DNA of 64,000 nt from Halovulum marinum (GTDB lineage Bacteria; Pseudomonadota; Alphaproteobacteria; Rhodobacterales; Rhodobacteraceae), in NCBI RefSeq assembly GCF_009697225.1, contig NZ_WIND01000009.1, positions 62,001 through 126,000 on the forward strand, read 5' to 3'. Of this stretch, positions 18,102 to 26,723 are shown piece by piece; within the stretch, counting starts at the first letter, position 1; the number at the start of each line of letters is the position of its first letter. The position numbers were made by a program, and so were the translations under genes. A model generated the notes under the pieces. That model saw only the letters and a program-made list of their open reading frames with translations. It was not told the DNA's origin and made no database searches.

Positions 18102-19508
18102 TCAGCCGAACTCCCGCACGTCGGTCAGGCGGCCGGTGATCGCCGCCGCGGCGGCCATCGCCGGGCTCAGCAGGTGGGTGCGCCCGCCGCGGCCCTGGCG
18201 GCCCTCGAAGTTGCGGTTCGAGGTCGAGGCGCAGCGTTCGCCCGGCGCCAGCTGGTCGGGATTCATGCCCAGGCACATCGAGCAGCCGGCCATGCGCCAC
18301 TCGAAGCCGGCCTCGATCAGCTTCTGCGCGATGCCCTCTTCCTCGGCCTGCGCCCGCACCAGGCCCGAGCCCGGCACGATCATCGCCCGCAGCCCGTCCT
18401 TGACCTTGTGGCCTTCCATGATCCGGGCGACCTCGCGCAGGTCTTCGATCCGGCCGTTGGTGCACGAGCCGATGAAGACGGTGTCGATGGCGACGTCCTG
18501 CAGGCGCGTGCCCGGGGTCAGGCCCATGTACTCCAGCGAGCGCTTCGCCGCCGCGACCTTGCCGCCGGCGAAGTCCTCGGGCTTCGGCACGACGCCGGTG
18601 ATCGGCAGCACGTCCTCGGGGCTGGTGCCCCAGGTGACGACCGGCGCGATCTCGGCCGCGTCGATGATGATCTCCTTGTCCCAGTGCGCGCCGGGATCGG
18701 AGTGCAGCGTCTTCCAGTATTCGACCGCCAGTTCCCACTGGCCGCCCTTGGGCGCGTGCGCACGGCCCTTGACGTAGGCGAAGGTCTTCTCGTCCGGGGC
18801 GATCAGCCCGGCGCGCGCGCCGCCCTCGATCGCCATGTTGCAGACGGTCATGCGGCCTTCCATCGACAGGTTGCGGATCGCGTCGCCCATGTACTCGATG
18901 ACATGGCCGTTGCCGCCGGCGGTGCCGGTCTTGCCGATGACGGTCAGGGTGATGTCCTTGGCGGTGACGCCCGGCGGCAGCGCCCCGCGGACCTCGACCT
19001 TCATGTTCTTCGACTTGCTCTGGATCAGCGTCTGCGTGGCCAGCACATGCTCGACCTCGGAGGTGCCGATGCCATGCGCCAGCGCGCCGAAGGCGCCGTG
19101 GGTGGCGGTGTGGCTGTCGCCGCAGACGATGGTGAAGCCGGGCTGGGTCCAGCCCTGCTCGGGGCCGACGATGTGCACGATGCCCTGGCGGACGTCGTCG
19201 ACGTCGTACATCTCGATGCCGAAATCCCTGGCGTTCTGGCGCAGCGCCTCGACCTGGATGCGGCTCTGCTCGTCGCGGATGCCCTCGATCCGGGTCGGGT
19301 CGGTCGGCACGTTGTGGTCCGGCACCGCGATCGTCTTCTCGGGATGGCGGACGCCGCGGCCGGCCATGCGCAGACCCTCGAAGGCCTGCGGGCTGGTGAC
19401 CTCGTGCACCAGGTGCCGGTCGATGTACAGCAGCCCGGTTCCGTCGGGCTCCTGGTGCACCAGGTGGGCGTCCCAGATCTTGTCGTAGAGGGTCTTGTGA
19501 TCGGTCAT
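18102..19508 (-). CDS. leuC: 3-isopropylmalate dehydratase large subunit
   Basis: A 468-residue aconitase-family protein with a [4Fe-4S] cluster. It begins [20 protein letters not shown], has the active-site stretch [20 protein letters not shown], and the three cluster cysteines in FIGSCTNGR and [11 protein letters not shown]. The ATG at 19508 gives the family start, although the frame stays open farther upstream. A possible leader peptide and paired hairpins lie between 19553 and 19660, suggesting attenuation control. It acts with LeuD. Confidence 0.96.
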   Translation of the reverse strand: MTDHKTLYDKIWDAHLVHQEPDGTGLLYIDRHLVHEVTSPQAFEGLRMAGRGVRHPEKTIAVPDHNVPTDPTRIEGIRDEQSRIQVEALRQNARDFGIEMYDVDDVRQGIVHIVGPEQGWTQPGFTIVCGDSHTATHGAFGALAHGIGTSEVEHVLATQTLIQSKSKNMKVEVRGALPPGVTAKDITLTVIGKTGTAGGNGHVIEYMGDAIRNLSMEGRMTVCNMAIEGGARAGLIAPDEKTFAYVKGRAHAPKGGQWELAVEYWKTLHSDPGAHWDKEIIIDAAEIAPVVTWGTSPEDVLPITGVVPKPEDFAGGKVAAAKRSLEYMGLTPGTRLQDVAIDTVFIGSCTNGRIEDLREVARIMEGHKVKDGLRAMIVPGSGLVRAQAEEEGIAQKLIEAGFEWRMAGCSMCLGMNPDQLAPGERCASTSNRNFEGRQGRGGRTHLLSPAMAAAAAITGRLTDVREFG

Positions 19509-19552
19509 GGCATTTCTCGCTGGCTGGTCTCGACGGGACAGGGAAAGGGGGC

Positions 19553-19603
19553 CCGGCGCCGCGCGCCGGACGGTCAGAGGCCGCCGAGCGGCCGGACGGT
19601 CAG
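19553..19603 (-). promoter_or_regulatory. Candidate attenuator: paired hairpins and direct repeat before leuC
   Basis: On the transcript, a hairpin GGCCGC-loop-GCGGCC (19579-19593) lies inside the last codons of the possible leader peptide, and a second, CCGGCGC-loop-GCGCCGG (19553-19569), lies between its stop and leuC, followed by CCCC and three U. A 12-base direct repeat (CCGGACGGTCAG on the plus strand at 19566-19577 and 19592-19603) links the two and would allow alternative pairing. Confidence 0.45.
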
Positions 19604-19660
19604 CCCGTGGAACCGCCACGGCAGGCGGGCCCGGTCGTCCATGTCGAAGAACCGATGCAT
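19574..19660 (-). CDS. Possible 28-residue leader peptide of leuC
   Basis: A short frame, M-H-R-F-F-D at the start and R-P-L-G-G-L at the end, 28 residues long, ending 65 bases before the leuC start. Its ATG has AAGGA seven bases upstream, a better-placed ribosome binding site than leuC itself shows. The stop lies between two hairpins (see 19553-19603). Four leucines, two as the terminal P-L-G-G-L, are modest for a leucine leader. It may be a real attenuator peptide or a chance frame. Confidence 0.45.
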   Translation of the reverse strand: MHRFFDMDDRARLPWRFHGLTVRPLGGL

Positions 19661-19785
19661 GGCGCATTCCTTACCCCCGGCGCGACGCCGGGGCAAGGGC
19701 GGAGCGGCCGGCGCACGCTTTGACTTGTGCCGCACCGGACGGTAGCTGTCTCGGACTGCACGGGTCGCAACAGAAGGACCACAGA

Positions 19786-22104
19786 ATGCTGCTTCCGCTT
19801 CGCCTGACCGTGATCTGGCTGTGCCTGCTCGGCGCCCCGGCGCTGGCGCAGTTCACGCCGGCCGCCCCCGCCGAGACGGAAACCGCGACCGAACCTGCGA
19901 CCGATTCCACGACCGCGCCGGCATCGACCGAGGCGCTGATCGAGCTGCTGCGCGACGACGCCGCGCGCGCGGCGCTGATCCGACAGCTCGAACAGGCCGC
20001 CGCAGGCGAGTCGGCGACCGCGGCCGATGCCGGCGCGGCCGCGGCGGACGGTCCCGCGCCGCTGACCCGGTCGCTGGGCCGCGAGATCTCGGAGCTGACG
20101 CAGGCCGGCCTTGCGCGGGTGACGGACACCCTCGCGCAGCTGTCCTCGCAGCTGTCGAACCTGCCGCAGACGCTGGGCCGGCTGGGCGAGGCGGCGGACC
20201 CGCAGGTGCTGGCCGACGCGCTGCGCGACCTGGCCTTCGTGATCGCGGTCACCGTCGCGGCGTTCGTGGCGCTGCGCTGGATCCTCGGCCGGCCGGCAGC
20301 CGCGCTGGCCCGCCGCGCCCAGGGCGCCGGCTGGTTCGAGACCGCGGCCTACCAGATCGGCTACAGCCTGCTGCACGCCGCCGCCGTGGTGCTGGCGTGG
20401 GCCGCGGGCTATGCGTTGACGATCAGCTTCTACGACGGCTTCGGCAGCATCCAGGTGCGCCAGTCGCTGTATCTGAACGCCTTCGTCGGCGTCGGGCTGG
20501 CCAAGGTCGCCGGCCGCGCGATCCTGTCGCCGAAGCACGGCTCGCTGCGGCTGATCTCGCTGTCGGACCCGGCCGCGCAGTCGATCTGGCGCTGGCTGAA
20601 CACCGAGATCGTGCTGCTGGGCTACGGCATCATGCTGGCGGTGCCGATCGTCGCGCGCTCGGCCGGCTTCTTCGCCGGCGCCGCGCTCGAGATGGCGCTC
20701 GGCGCCATCGCGATCCTCTATACCGTGGTGCGGGTGGTCCGCGCGCGGCGGCCGGTCGCGAACTGGCTGTACGGCGGCACCAGGACCGACGACGCCGCGG
20801 TCGACACCGAAGCCGCGGCCCCCGACACCCCGGCCGAAAATTCGCGCCGCCCGGTGCTGGCCCGCTTCGCCGCGCTGTGGCACTGGCCGGTGCTGGGCTA
20901 TCTGCTGGTGCTGCTGGTGCTGGTCCTCGCCCGCCCCGGCGGCGTGCTGGTGCCGCTGCTGAAGTCGTCGGCGCTGGTGCTGGCGACGGTGATCGGCGGG
21001 ATGATGGCGATCGACCTGATGACCCGCTCGGCGCGCCGCGGCGTGCGCCTGGCGCCGTCGATCCAGCACCGGCTGCCGCTGCTCGAGAAGCGGCTGAACG
21101 GCTTGCTGCCGAAAATCCTGCTGGTGCTGCGGATCGCGGTCGCGCTGGTGGTGGTGGCGATCTCGCTGGACGTGGTCGGGCTGTGGGACATCAGCGGCTG
21201 GCTGAAGGACGACGTGGGGCTTGCGTTCACCTCGACCACCGTGTCGGTGCTGCTGATCCTGCTGTTCGCCGCGCTGGTCTGGCTGGCGCTGGCGTCCTGG
21301 GTCGAGTACCGGCTGAACCCGCTGGTCGGCAAGGTGCCGACCGCCCGCGAGACGACCCTGCTGACATTGCTGCGCAACGCCTCGGCGATCGCGCTGCTGA
21401 TCCTGACGCTGATGTTCACGCTCAGCCAGATCGGGCTGGACATCGCGCCGCTGCTGGCCTCGGCCGGGGTGCTGGGCCTGGCGATCGGCTTCGGCGCGCA
21501 GAAGATGGTGCAGGACATCATCACCGGCATCTTCATCCAGTTCGAGAACGCGATGAACGTCGGCGACGTGGTCGGCGTCGCCGGCATCGTCGGCGTGGTC
21601 GAGAAGCTGACCGTGCGGTCGGTCAGCCTGCGCGACGTGCAGGGCGTGTTCCACATCATCCCGTTCTCGTCGGTGGACAGCGTCTCGAACCACATGAAGG
21701 AATTCTCGTACCACGTCGCCGACATGGGCATCGCCTATCGCGAGGACACGGCGCAGGCCAAGCAGGCGATGTTCGACGCCTTCGATCTGCTGCTGCAGGA
21801 CGAGGAGCACCGGCCCAACATCCTGGGCGAGATGGAATGGTTCGGCCTGAACAGCTTCGGCGACAGCGCGGTGGTGCTGCGCTCGCGGATCAAGACCCTG
21901 CCCGGCAAGCAGTGGGCGATCGGCCGCGCCTACAACCAGCTGCTGAAGGAGATCTTCGACGAGCGCGGGATCGAGATCCCGTTCCCGCACCAGACGATCT
22001 ATTTCGGCGAGGACCGGCAGGGCAACGCGCCGCCCCTGCACATCAGGGCAGACGCGCCGCTGCCGCTGGCCGACACCAGGTCGGACGGGTCCGCGGACGG
22101 ATAG
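19786..22104 (+). CDS. MscS-family mechanosensitive ion channel with large N-terminal membrane region
   Basis: A 772-residue inner-membrane channel that would release solutes under osmotic downshock. Residues 1-22 form a signal peptide; residues 23-140 are an Ala/Thr-rich periplasmic section; about ten hydrophobic segments follow to residue 550. The MscS core starts near residue 555 with the pore helix LASAGVLGLAIGFGAQKMVQ and the beta domain (NAMNVGDVVGVAGIVGVVEK), ending in the alpha/beta domain with IPFPHQTIYFGED. AGAAGGA precedes the ATG at 19786. The size is between classic MscS and MscK. It is divergent from leuC. Confidence 0.85.
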   Translation: MLLPLRLTVIWLCLLGAPALAQFTPAAPAETETATEPATDSTTAPASTEALIELLRDDAARAALIRQLEQAAAGESATAADAGAAAADGPAPLTRSLGREISELTQAGLARVTDTLAQLSSQLSNLPQTLGRLGEAADPQVLADALRDLAFVIAVTVAAFVALRWILGRPAAALARRAQGAGWFETAAYQIGYSLLHAAAVVLAWAAGYALTISFYDGFGSIQVRQSLYLNAFVGVGLAKVAGRAILSPKHGSLRLISLSDPAAQSIWRWLNTEIVLLGYGIMLAVPIVARSAGFFAGAALEMALGAIAILYTVVRVVRARRPVANWLYGGTRTDDAAVDTEAAAPDTPAENSRRPVLARFAALWHWPVLGYLLVLLVLVLARPGGVLVPLLKSSALVLATVIGGMMAIDLMTRSARRGVRLAPSIQHRLPLLEKRLNGLLPKILLVLRIAVALVVVAISLDVVGLWDISGWLKDDVGLAFTSTTVSVLLILLFAALVWLALASWVEYRLNPLVGKVPTARETTLLTLLRNASAIALLILTLMFTLSQIGLDIAPLLASAGVLGLAIGFGAQKMVQDIITGIFIQFENAMNVGDVVGVAGIVGVVEKLTVRSVSLRDVQGVFHIIPFSSVDSVSNHMKEFSYHVADMGIAYREDTAQAKQAMFDAFDLLLQDEEHRPNILGEMEWFGLNSFGDSAVVLRSRIKTLPGKQWAIGRAYNQLLKEIFDERGIEIPFPHQTIYFGEDRQGNAPPLHIRADAPLPLADTRSDGSADG

Positions 22105-22410
22105 TCGCGGCGGCCCCGGCGCCCGCCGGGTGACCGATGCGGATGCCGTCATCCGGGGCGGCGCGCCGGAATTCGGCGAGCACGGCGAGGCACGACGTGC
22201 CCCCGGGCCCTTCCGATCCGGCCCCCCGGTCGGGAGCATGCGGCAGCATCGCGCCTCCGGCCGCGCCAGTTGCGCCGCCGATGTTGCGGATTTTCGCGCG
22301 GAGGGGCTGGAAACATGGGTCCGGTTGCGGATAATACGCGATCACAGGCATCGACGAATTCCCGGCCCGCACATCTCTGCCGGGACCGGGACAGAAGGAG
22401 GCACCGGCAG
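22105..22410. other. Intergenic region before the IalB-like gene
   Basis: About 306 bases. A -10-like GATAAT occurs near 22327-22334 (GCGGATAATACG), roughly 80 bases before the ialB-like start, and may be its promoter, but no good -35 box is seen. No gene, repeat or clear terminator is supported in the rest. Confidence 0.3.
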
Positions 22411-22941
22411 ATGTTCCGAACGCTCGCACTTTGCGCCGCGCTGGCCGCGGCAACCCTATCCGCCCCGCTCGCGGCCCAGGAGAACGAAAGCGTAGCCGCT
22501 TTCCGGGACTGGAGCGTGTTCAACCCGGCGAACCCGCGCGAATGCTATATCGTCACGCCCCCCACCGCGACCGAGGCGCGGCGCGGCGGCAGCGTGGTGT
22601 CGGTGCGCCGGGGCGACATCCTGCTGTTCGTGACGATCCGCCCCGAGGCGGGCGTGCACAAGGAGATCAGCTTCACCGGCGGCTACCCGTTCCGTGACGG
22701 CAGCACGGTCGAGGTCGAGATCGGCGGCGAGAAATTCGCCATGGCGCCCGGCAACGGCGAAAGCCAGGAATGGGCCTGGCCGCCGTCGCCCGAGCGCGAT
22801 GCCGCGCTGATCGAGGCGATGCGCGGCGGGACCACCGCCAAGGTCACCGCGGTCTCGTCCCGCGGCACCACCACCATCGACAGCTTCTCGCTGCTGGGCT
22901 TCACCGCCGCGCTGGAAGAGGCCGAGCGTCTCTGCAGCTGA
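22411..22941 (+). CDS. Invasion-associated locus B (IalB)-family periplasmic protein
   Basis: A 176-residue exported protein. Signal peptide residues 1-22 (MFRTLALCAALAAATLSAPL) end near LAAQEN. The mature domain begins FRDWSVFNPANPRECYIVTP, the usual IalB opening with its first cysteine, and ends with the second cysteine in AERLCS; the pair probably forms a disulfide. The family is common in Alphaproteobacteria and its molecular role is unclear despite the name. The ATG at 22411 has AGAAGGAGG in front. It may share a transcript with the next gene, seven bases downstream. Confidence 0.8.
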   Translation: MFRTLALCAALAAATLSAPLAAQENESVAAFRDWSVFNPANPRECYIVTPPTATEARRGGSVVSVRRGDILLFVTIRPEAGVHKEISFTGGYPFRDGSTVEVEIGGEKFAMAPGNGESQEWAWPPSPERDAALIEAMRGGTTAKVTAVSSRGTTTIDSFSLLGFTAALEEAERLCS

Positions 22942-22948
22942 CAACGGC

Positions 22949-23809
22949 GTGGCCGACGCCGCCGACGCCGCCGATGTGGCCGATGTGACGGTCAGCCCGG
23001 CGCCGTACCTGCCCTTTGCCGATCCGCACAGGGGCAGCCCGCCCGGGCTGTTCGCGCTGCCGGCGGCGGACTGGACCGAAGCCGACAGCGCCTTCGCCGC
23101 GCAGATGGCATTGCGCGACCGGCTGATCGCCAGCCAGCCGCGGCGCGTCGCGCTTGCGCTGCCGCAGGCCGGCCCGGCGCTGGCCGAGCTGATCGCCGCA
23201 CTGGCCGCGCACCTGTCCTGCCAGCCGGGTTACGCGCGGGCCGGCGACCTGCTGCGGCGGCCGGACCGCCAGCGGCTGCGGCTGGCGCCGACCGCGCAGG
23301 TGCTGGGGCGCCTGGCGCAGGAGGACTGGCTGATCCTGCAACAGCCGGACCCGGCCTCCGAGGCGGTGCTGACCGCCGGCGCGGTGTGCTTTCCTGCGCA
23401 CTGGTGCCTTGCGGGCAAGATCGGCAAGCCGCTGACGCAGGTGCACGACCCGGTGCCCGGCTATGCCGACGCGCTGGCGGCACGGGTCAACCGGATCTTC
23501 GCCGCGCTGCACCCGGCGCGGCCGCTGCAGCGCCTGAACTGGTCGCTGGCAAGCGATGCGCAGCTGCATTGCCCGACTGCGCACGCCCGTCGCGACGGCG
23601 AGACCCCGGCGTTCCTGCGGGTCGAGCGCCAGACCCTGCGCCGCCTTCCCGCCAGCGGCGCCATCGCGTTCGGGATCAAGACCTACCTGACGCCGCTGGC
23701 CGACCTGCCGGCGGCCGCGCGCACGGCGCTGGCCGAGCGGGTCGCCGCGCTGCCCGACGAGATGGCCGGCTACAAGGGCGGTCGCGGCTACCTCTCCGCG
23801 CTGCGCTGA
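22949..23809 (+). CDS. Heme-dependent oxidative N-demethylase-like protein (DUF3445 family)
   Basis: A 286-residue protein starting at GTG 22949. Family resemblance is to the DUF3445/HDOD alpha-subunit group, heme proteins that demethylate secondary amines: the PAPYLPFADPHRGSPPGLFA opening, the central FPAHWCLAGKIGKPLTQVHD with its conserved Cys and His, and LRVERQTLRRLPASGAIAFG near the end. The other subunits of a dimethylamine monooxygenase are not beside it, so an amine substrate is uncertain. The 3' end overlaps the convergent cobB gene by 22 bases. Confidence 0.75.
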   Translation: MADAADAADVADVTVSPAPYLPFADPHRGSPPGLFALPAADWTEADSAFAAQMALRDRLIASQPRRVALALPQAGPALAELIAALAAHLSCQPGYARAGDLLRRPDRQRLRLAPTAQVLGRLAQEDWLILQQPDPASEAVLTAGAVCFPAHWCLAGKIGKPLTQVHDPVPGYADALAARVNRIFAALHPARPLQRLNWSLASDAQLHCPTAHARRDGETPAFLRVERQTLRRLPASGAIAFGIKTYLTPLADLPAAARTALAERVAALPDEMAGYKGGRGYLSALR

Positions 23810-25107
23810 CCCTCAGGCGCCGGACCGATCACATGCGCGAACGAGCCGCTGACCCGTCCCGCCACCAGCCCCAGCGCGCCCAGGTCCGCGCCGTCGGCGT
23901 CCTCGGCCCGGAACAGCCGCGCCGGACGGTCCGGCTCGTGCAGCACGGTGGCGTAGTGGAACTCGTGCCCCGCCAGCCGCCCCGGCCAGGGCGCGCCGGG
24001 TTCGGCGTGCAGCACCCGGTAGCCCAGCGTCATCGCGCGCCGGGCAAAGCTGGTGGCGTGCGGCAGCAGGCCCAGCATCGCGTGCCGCGCGCCGTCCGCG
24101 TCCTCCAGCCCGTCTCCCAGCACCATGTAGCCGCCGCACTCGCCGTAGATCCGGGCGCCGCGCGCGGCGGCGGCGGCCATGCCATGGCGGAAGCCCGCCG
24201 CCTCGGCCAGGCGGCCCGCGTGCAGCTCGGGGTAGCCGCCCGGCAGGAACACCGCGTCGGCCTCCGGCGCCGGTCCCGCGCCGGCCAGCGGCGAGAACGG
24301 CAGCACCTCGGCCCCCGCCGCGCACCAGTCGTCCAGCATGTGCGGATAGGCGAAGGCAAAGGCGACGTCCCGGGCCACCGCGATTCGCTGGCCCAGCGGC
24401 GGCAGCGCCGGCGCCCTGCCGCCGGCCGGCAGCGGCCGCGCCGCCGCCTGCACCGCGTCCAGATCGACGCCCCGCGCGATGGCGTCCGCCGCCGTGTCGA
24501 TCAGCGTCGCCAGCGCCGCGTGCTCGGCGGCCTGCACCAGGCCCAGGTGCCGTTCGGGCAGCGCCAGCGCCGCCGCGCGCGGCAGATGCCCCAGCACCGG
24601 CAGGCCCGCACGCCGCATCCCCGCCTCCAGCAGGACGGCATGGCGGTCCGAGCCGACCCGGTTCAGGATCACCCCCGCCAGCGGCAGATCCGGGCGCAGC
24701 GCCCGCAGACCCGCCGGGGCCAGCGCCGCCGAGGCCCCGGTCCGGGCGGCATCGATGACCAGCACCAGCGGCAGGCCCAGCGCCTGCGCCAGGTCCGCGA
24801 CCGAGCCCCGCGCCGCCCTGCCGGCGCCGTCCAGCACGCCCACCGCCCCCTCGACCAGCAGCAGGTCGGCCCCGGTCGCCGCCGCCCGCGCGCGCAGCGC
24901 ATCCGGCGTCATCGCCCAGGCGTCCAGGTTCACCGAGACGCGGCCGCAGGCGGCGAGGTGAAAGCCGGGGTCGATGTAGTCCGGGCCGCTCTTGGCGCCG
25001 GCCACCGCCACGCCGCGCCGCGCCAGCGCCCGCAGCAGGCCCAGGGTCACGGTGGTCTTGCCCGCGCCCGATCCCGGCGCGGCGATGACCAGCCCGCGCG
25101 CGGCCAT
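23788..25107 (-). CDS. cobB: Hydrogenobyrinic/cobyrinic acid a,c-diamide synthase
   Basis: A 439-residue amidotransferase that uses glutamine and ATP to amidate the a and c side chains of the corrin ring. N-terminal P-loop domain: GLVIAAPGSGAGKTTVTLGL and AGAKSGPDYIDPGFH. C-terminal glutaminase domain: FLPGGYPELHAGRLAEA and the catalytic cysteine in IYGECGGYMVLGD. Its ATG overlaps the cobA stop (TGATG), so the two are translationally coupled. With CobN as late-insertion chelatase in the same cluster, the substrate is more likely hydrogenobyrinate than cobyrinate. Confidence 0.93.
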   Translation of the reverse strand: MAARGLVIAAPGSGAGKTTVTLGLLRALARRGVAVAGAKSGPDYIDPGFHLAACGRVSVNLDAWAMTPDALRARAAATGADLLLVEGAVGVLDGAGRAARGSVADLAQALGLPLVLVIDAARTGASAALAPAGLRALRPDLPLAGVILNRVGSDRHAVLLEAGMRRAGLPVLGHLPRAAALALPERHLGLVQAAEHAALATLIDTAADAIARGVDLDAVQAAARPLPAGGRAPALPPLGQRIAVARDVAFAFAYPHMLDDWCAAGAEVLPFSPLAGAGPAPEADAVFLPGGYPELHAGRLAEAAGFRHGMAAAAARGARIYGECGGYMVLGDGLEDADGARHAMLGLLPHATSFARRAMTLGYRVLHAEPGAPWPGRLAGHEFHYATVLHEPDRPARLFRAEDADGADLGALGLVAGRVSGSFAHVIGPAPEGQRSAER

Positions 25108-25970
25108 CAGGCCCGGTCCGCGTCCCGGCCGCGCACGCCCAGCGGGTCCAGGTCGCGCGGCGGCTGGCCGCGCAGCTGCGCCGCCCAGTCCAGGCACTGC
25201 CGCATCAACGCCACCCGGCCGATGACGACCACGGCGGGCGGCTCCATCCCGGCGGCCTCGACATCCGCGGCGGCGCGCGCCAGCGTCGTTTCCAGCACCC
25301 GCTGCTGCGGCAGCGTGGCGCTGGTGATCACCGCCACCGGCTCGTCCGCCGCGCGGCCGCCGGCGACCAGCGCGCCCGCGATGTGGCCGAGGTGCTTGAT
25401 CGCCATGTAGAGCACCATCACCTGCGCGCCCTTCGCCAGCGCCGCCCAGTCCAGCGCCGAGGGCGCCAGCCCGGACCGGTCGTGCCCGGTGATGAAGGTG
25501 ACCGACTGGTTGACGTCGCGGTGCGTCGCCGGAATCCCGGCATAGGCCAGCCCGCCGATGCCGGCGGTGATGCCGGGCGTGACCCGGAACGGCACGCCCG
25601 CCTCGGCCAGGGTCTGCGCCTCTTCGCCACCGCGCCCGAAGACGAACGGATCGCCGCCCTTCAGCCGCAGCACGCGCTTGCCTTCGCGCGCCAGCTCGAT
25701 CAGGCGCAGCGAGATCGCGCGCTGCTGCGGCGACGGCTTGCCGCCGCGCTTGCCGGCATATTCGACCGCCGCGCCGGGCCGGCGCCAGTCCAGGATGCGC
25801 GGCTCGACCAGCGCGTCGTAGACGATCACGTCGGCCTGCCGCAGCGCGTTCAGCCCGTGCAGCGTCATCAGCCCCGGATCGCCGGGACCGGCGCCCACCA
25901 TCCAGACCAGGCCGGGCGGGAACGCGGGCCAGGCATCGTCCAGGGGCGGGGGCGGCAGATCGGGGCTCAT
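25107..25970 (-). CDS. cobA: Uroporphyrinogen-III C-methyltransferase
   Basis: A 287-residue SAM-dependent methylase that makes precorrin-2 from uroporphyrinogen III, the branch point into cobalamin (and siroheme). Motifs: VWMVGAGPGDPGLMTLHGL at the start, VYDALVEPRIL, LRLKGGDPFVFGRGGEE and VTPGITAGIGGLAYAGIPAT. Single-domain form, without the CysG oxidase/chelatase part. It precedes cobB on the same strand with overlapping stop and start. Confidence 0.95.
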   Translation of the reverse strand: MSPDLPPPPLDDAWPAFPPGLVWMVGAGPGDPGLMTLHGLNALRQADVIVYDALVEPRILDWRRPGAAVEYAGKRGGKPSPQQRAISLRLIELAREGKRVLRLKGGDPFVFGRGGEEAQTLAEAGVPFRVTPGITAGIGGLAYAGIPATHRDVNQSVTFITGHDRSGLAPSALDWAALAKGAQVMVLYMAIKHLGHIAGALVAGGRAADEPVAVITSATLPQQRVLETTLARAAADVEAAGMEPPAVVVIGRVALMRQCLDWAAQLRGQPPRDLDPLGVRGRDADRA

Positions 25971-26022
25971 GCGCCCCTTCTAGACCGGCGCGCGCCGGGG
26001 TGCGAGCGCCCTTTGCGCCGTT

Positions 26023-26625
26023 TCAGGCGATGCGGACGACGCGGGCGCGCTGCAGCAGCGGATACTCGGCGACGAAGCCGGCGATGGCCTCGCGCATCGC
26101 CTCGAAGCTGTCGCCGTAGAAATACAGCGCCGTCTCGCGCGAGCCCTCCCAATGGCCGCGCTTGCCGCCGATCCCGGTCATCAGCCGGTCGCACTCGTCG
26201 ATGACGTGGTTGATGTCGGCCGCGGCGTAGACCTCGGCCGGCAGGTCGGTGCCGTTGACGAACAGCCCCAGCCCCTCGAGCCGGCCTATGGGCATGTCCT
26301 CGCGGCCCTCGACGATCAGCTTCGAGCCCCTGGGCGCGCCCAGCCCGTCCAGGATCTGCGCGATCTGCGTCAGCGTCGCGTCGGAATCGTCGGTGGCGAG
26401 GATCTCGAGGTCGCAGTACTCGATGCCGTCGGGCTCCTCGGCCAGCTGGATGCCGCCGCCGGTGACCTGGCCCAGACCGCGCTGGCGCAGCTCGCCATCC
26501 AGCGGGTCCTCGTAGAACGTGCCGCGGTCGAGCGGCTGCACGCGCGCGTTCAGCTGCGCGATCACCATCACCCCCTGCGGCGCCGCGTTCTCGTCCTCGC
26601 GCTTGCCGCCGAACAGTCCGAACAT
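26023..26625 (-). CDS. Conserved hypothetical protein in the cobalamin cluster
   Basis: A 200-residue soluble protein starting MFGLFGGKREDENAAPQGVM with GGGAG before the ATG. It is acidic, has no signal peptide or membrane segment, and shows one cysteine in IEYCDLEIL. No family is recognised. Repeating alpha/beta pattern (VEGREDMPIGRLEGLGLFVN; YFYGDSFEAMREAIAGFVAE) looks like a compact two-domain fold. It is upstream of cobA on the minus strand (52-base gap) and divergent from cbiD, so a role beside cobalamin synthesis is possible but unproven. Confidence 0.65.
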   Translation of the reverse strand: MFGLFGGKREDENAAPQGVMVIAQLNARVQPLDRGTFYEDPLDGELRQRGLGQVTGGGIQLAEEPDGIEYCDLEILATDDSDATLTQIAQILDGLGAPRGSKLIVEGREDMPIGRLEGLGLFVNGTDLPAEVYAAADINHVIDECDRLMTGIGGKRGHWEGSRETALYFYGDSFEAMREAIAGFVAEYPLLQRARVVRIA

Positions 26626-26723
26626 CAGCCGCTCCCAGATATGATCCTGCGCCTCATTTCTAGCACAGGATGTGGTGGAAATCCGCATGGTTTCTGGCGG
26701 CGTGCGGGCTTATCCTGCGCGGC

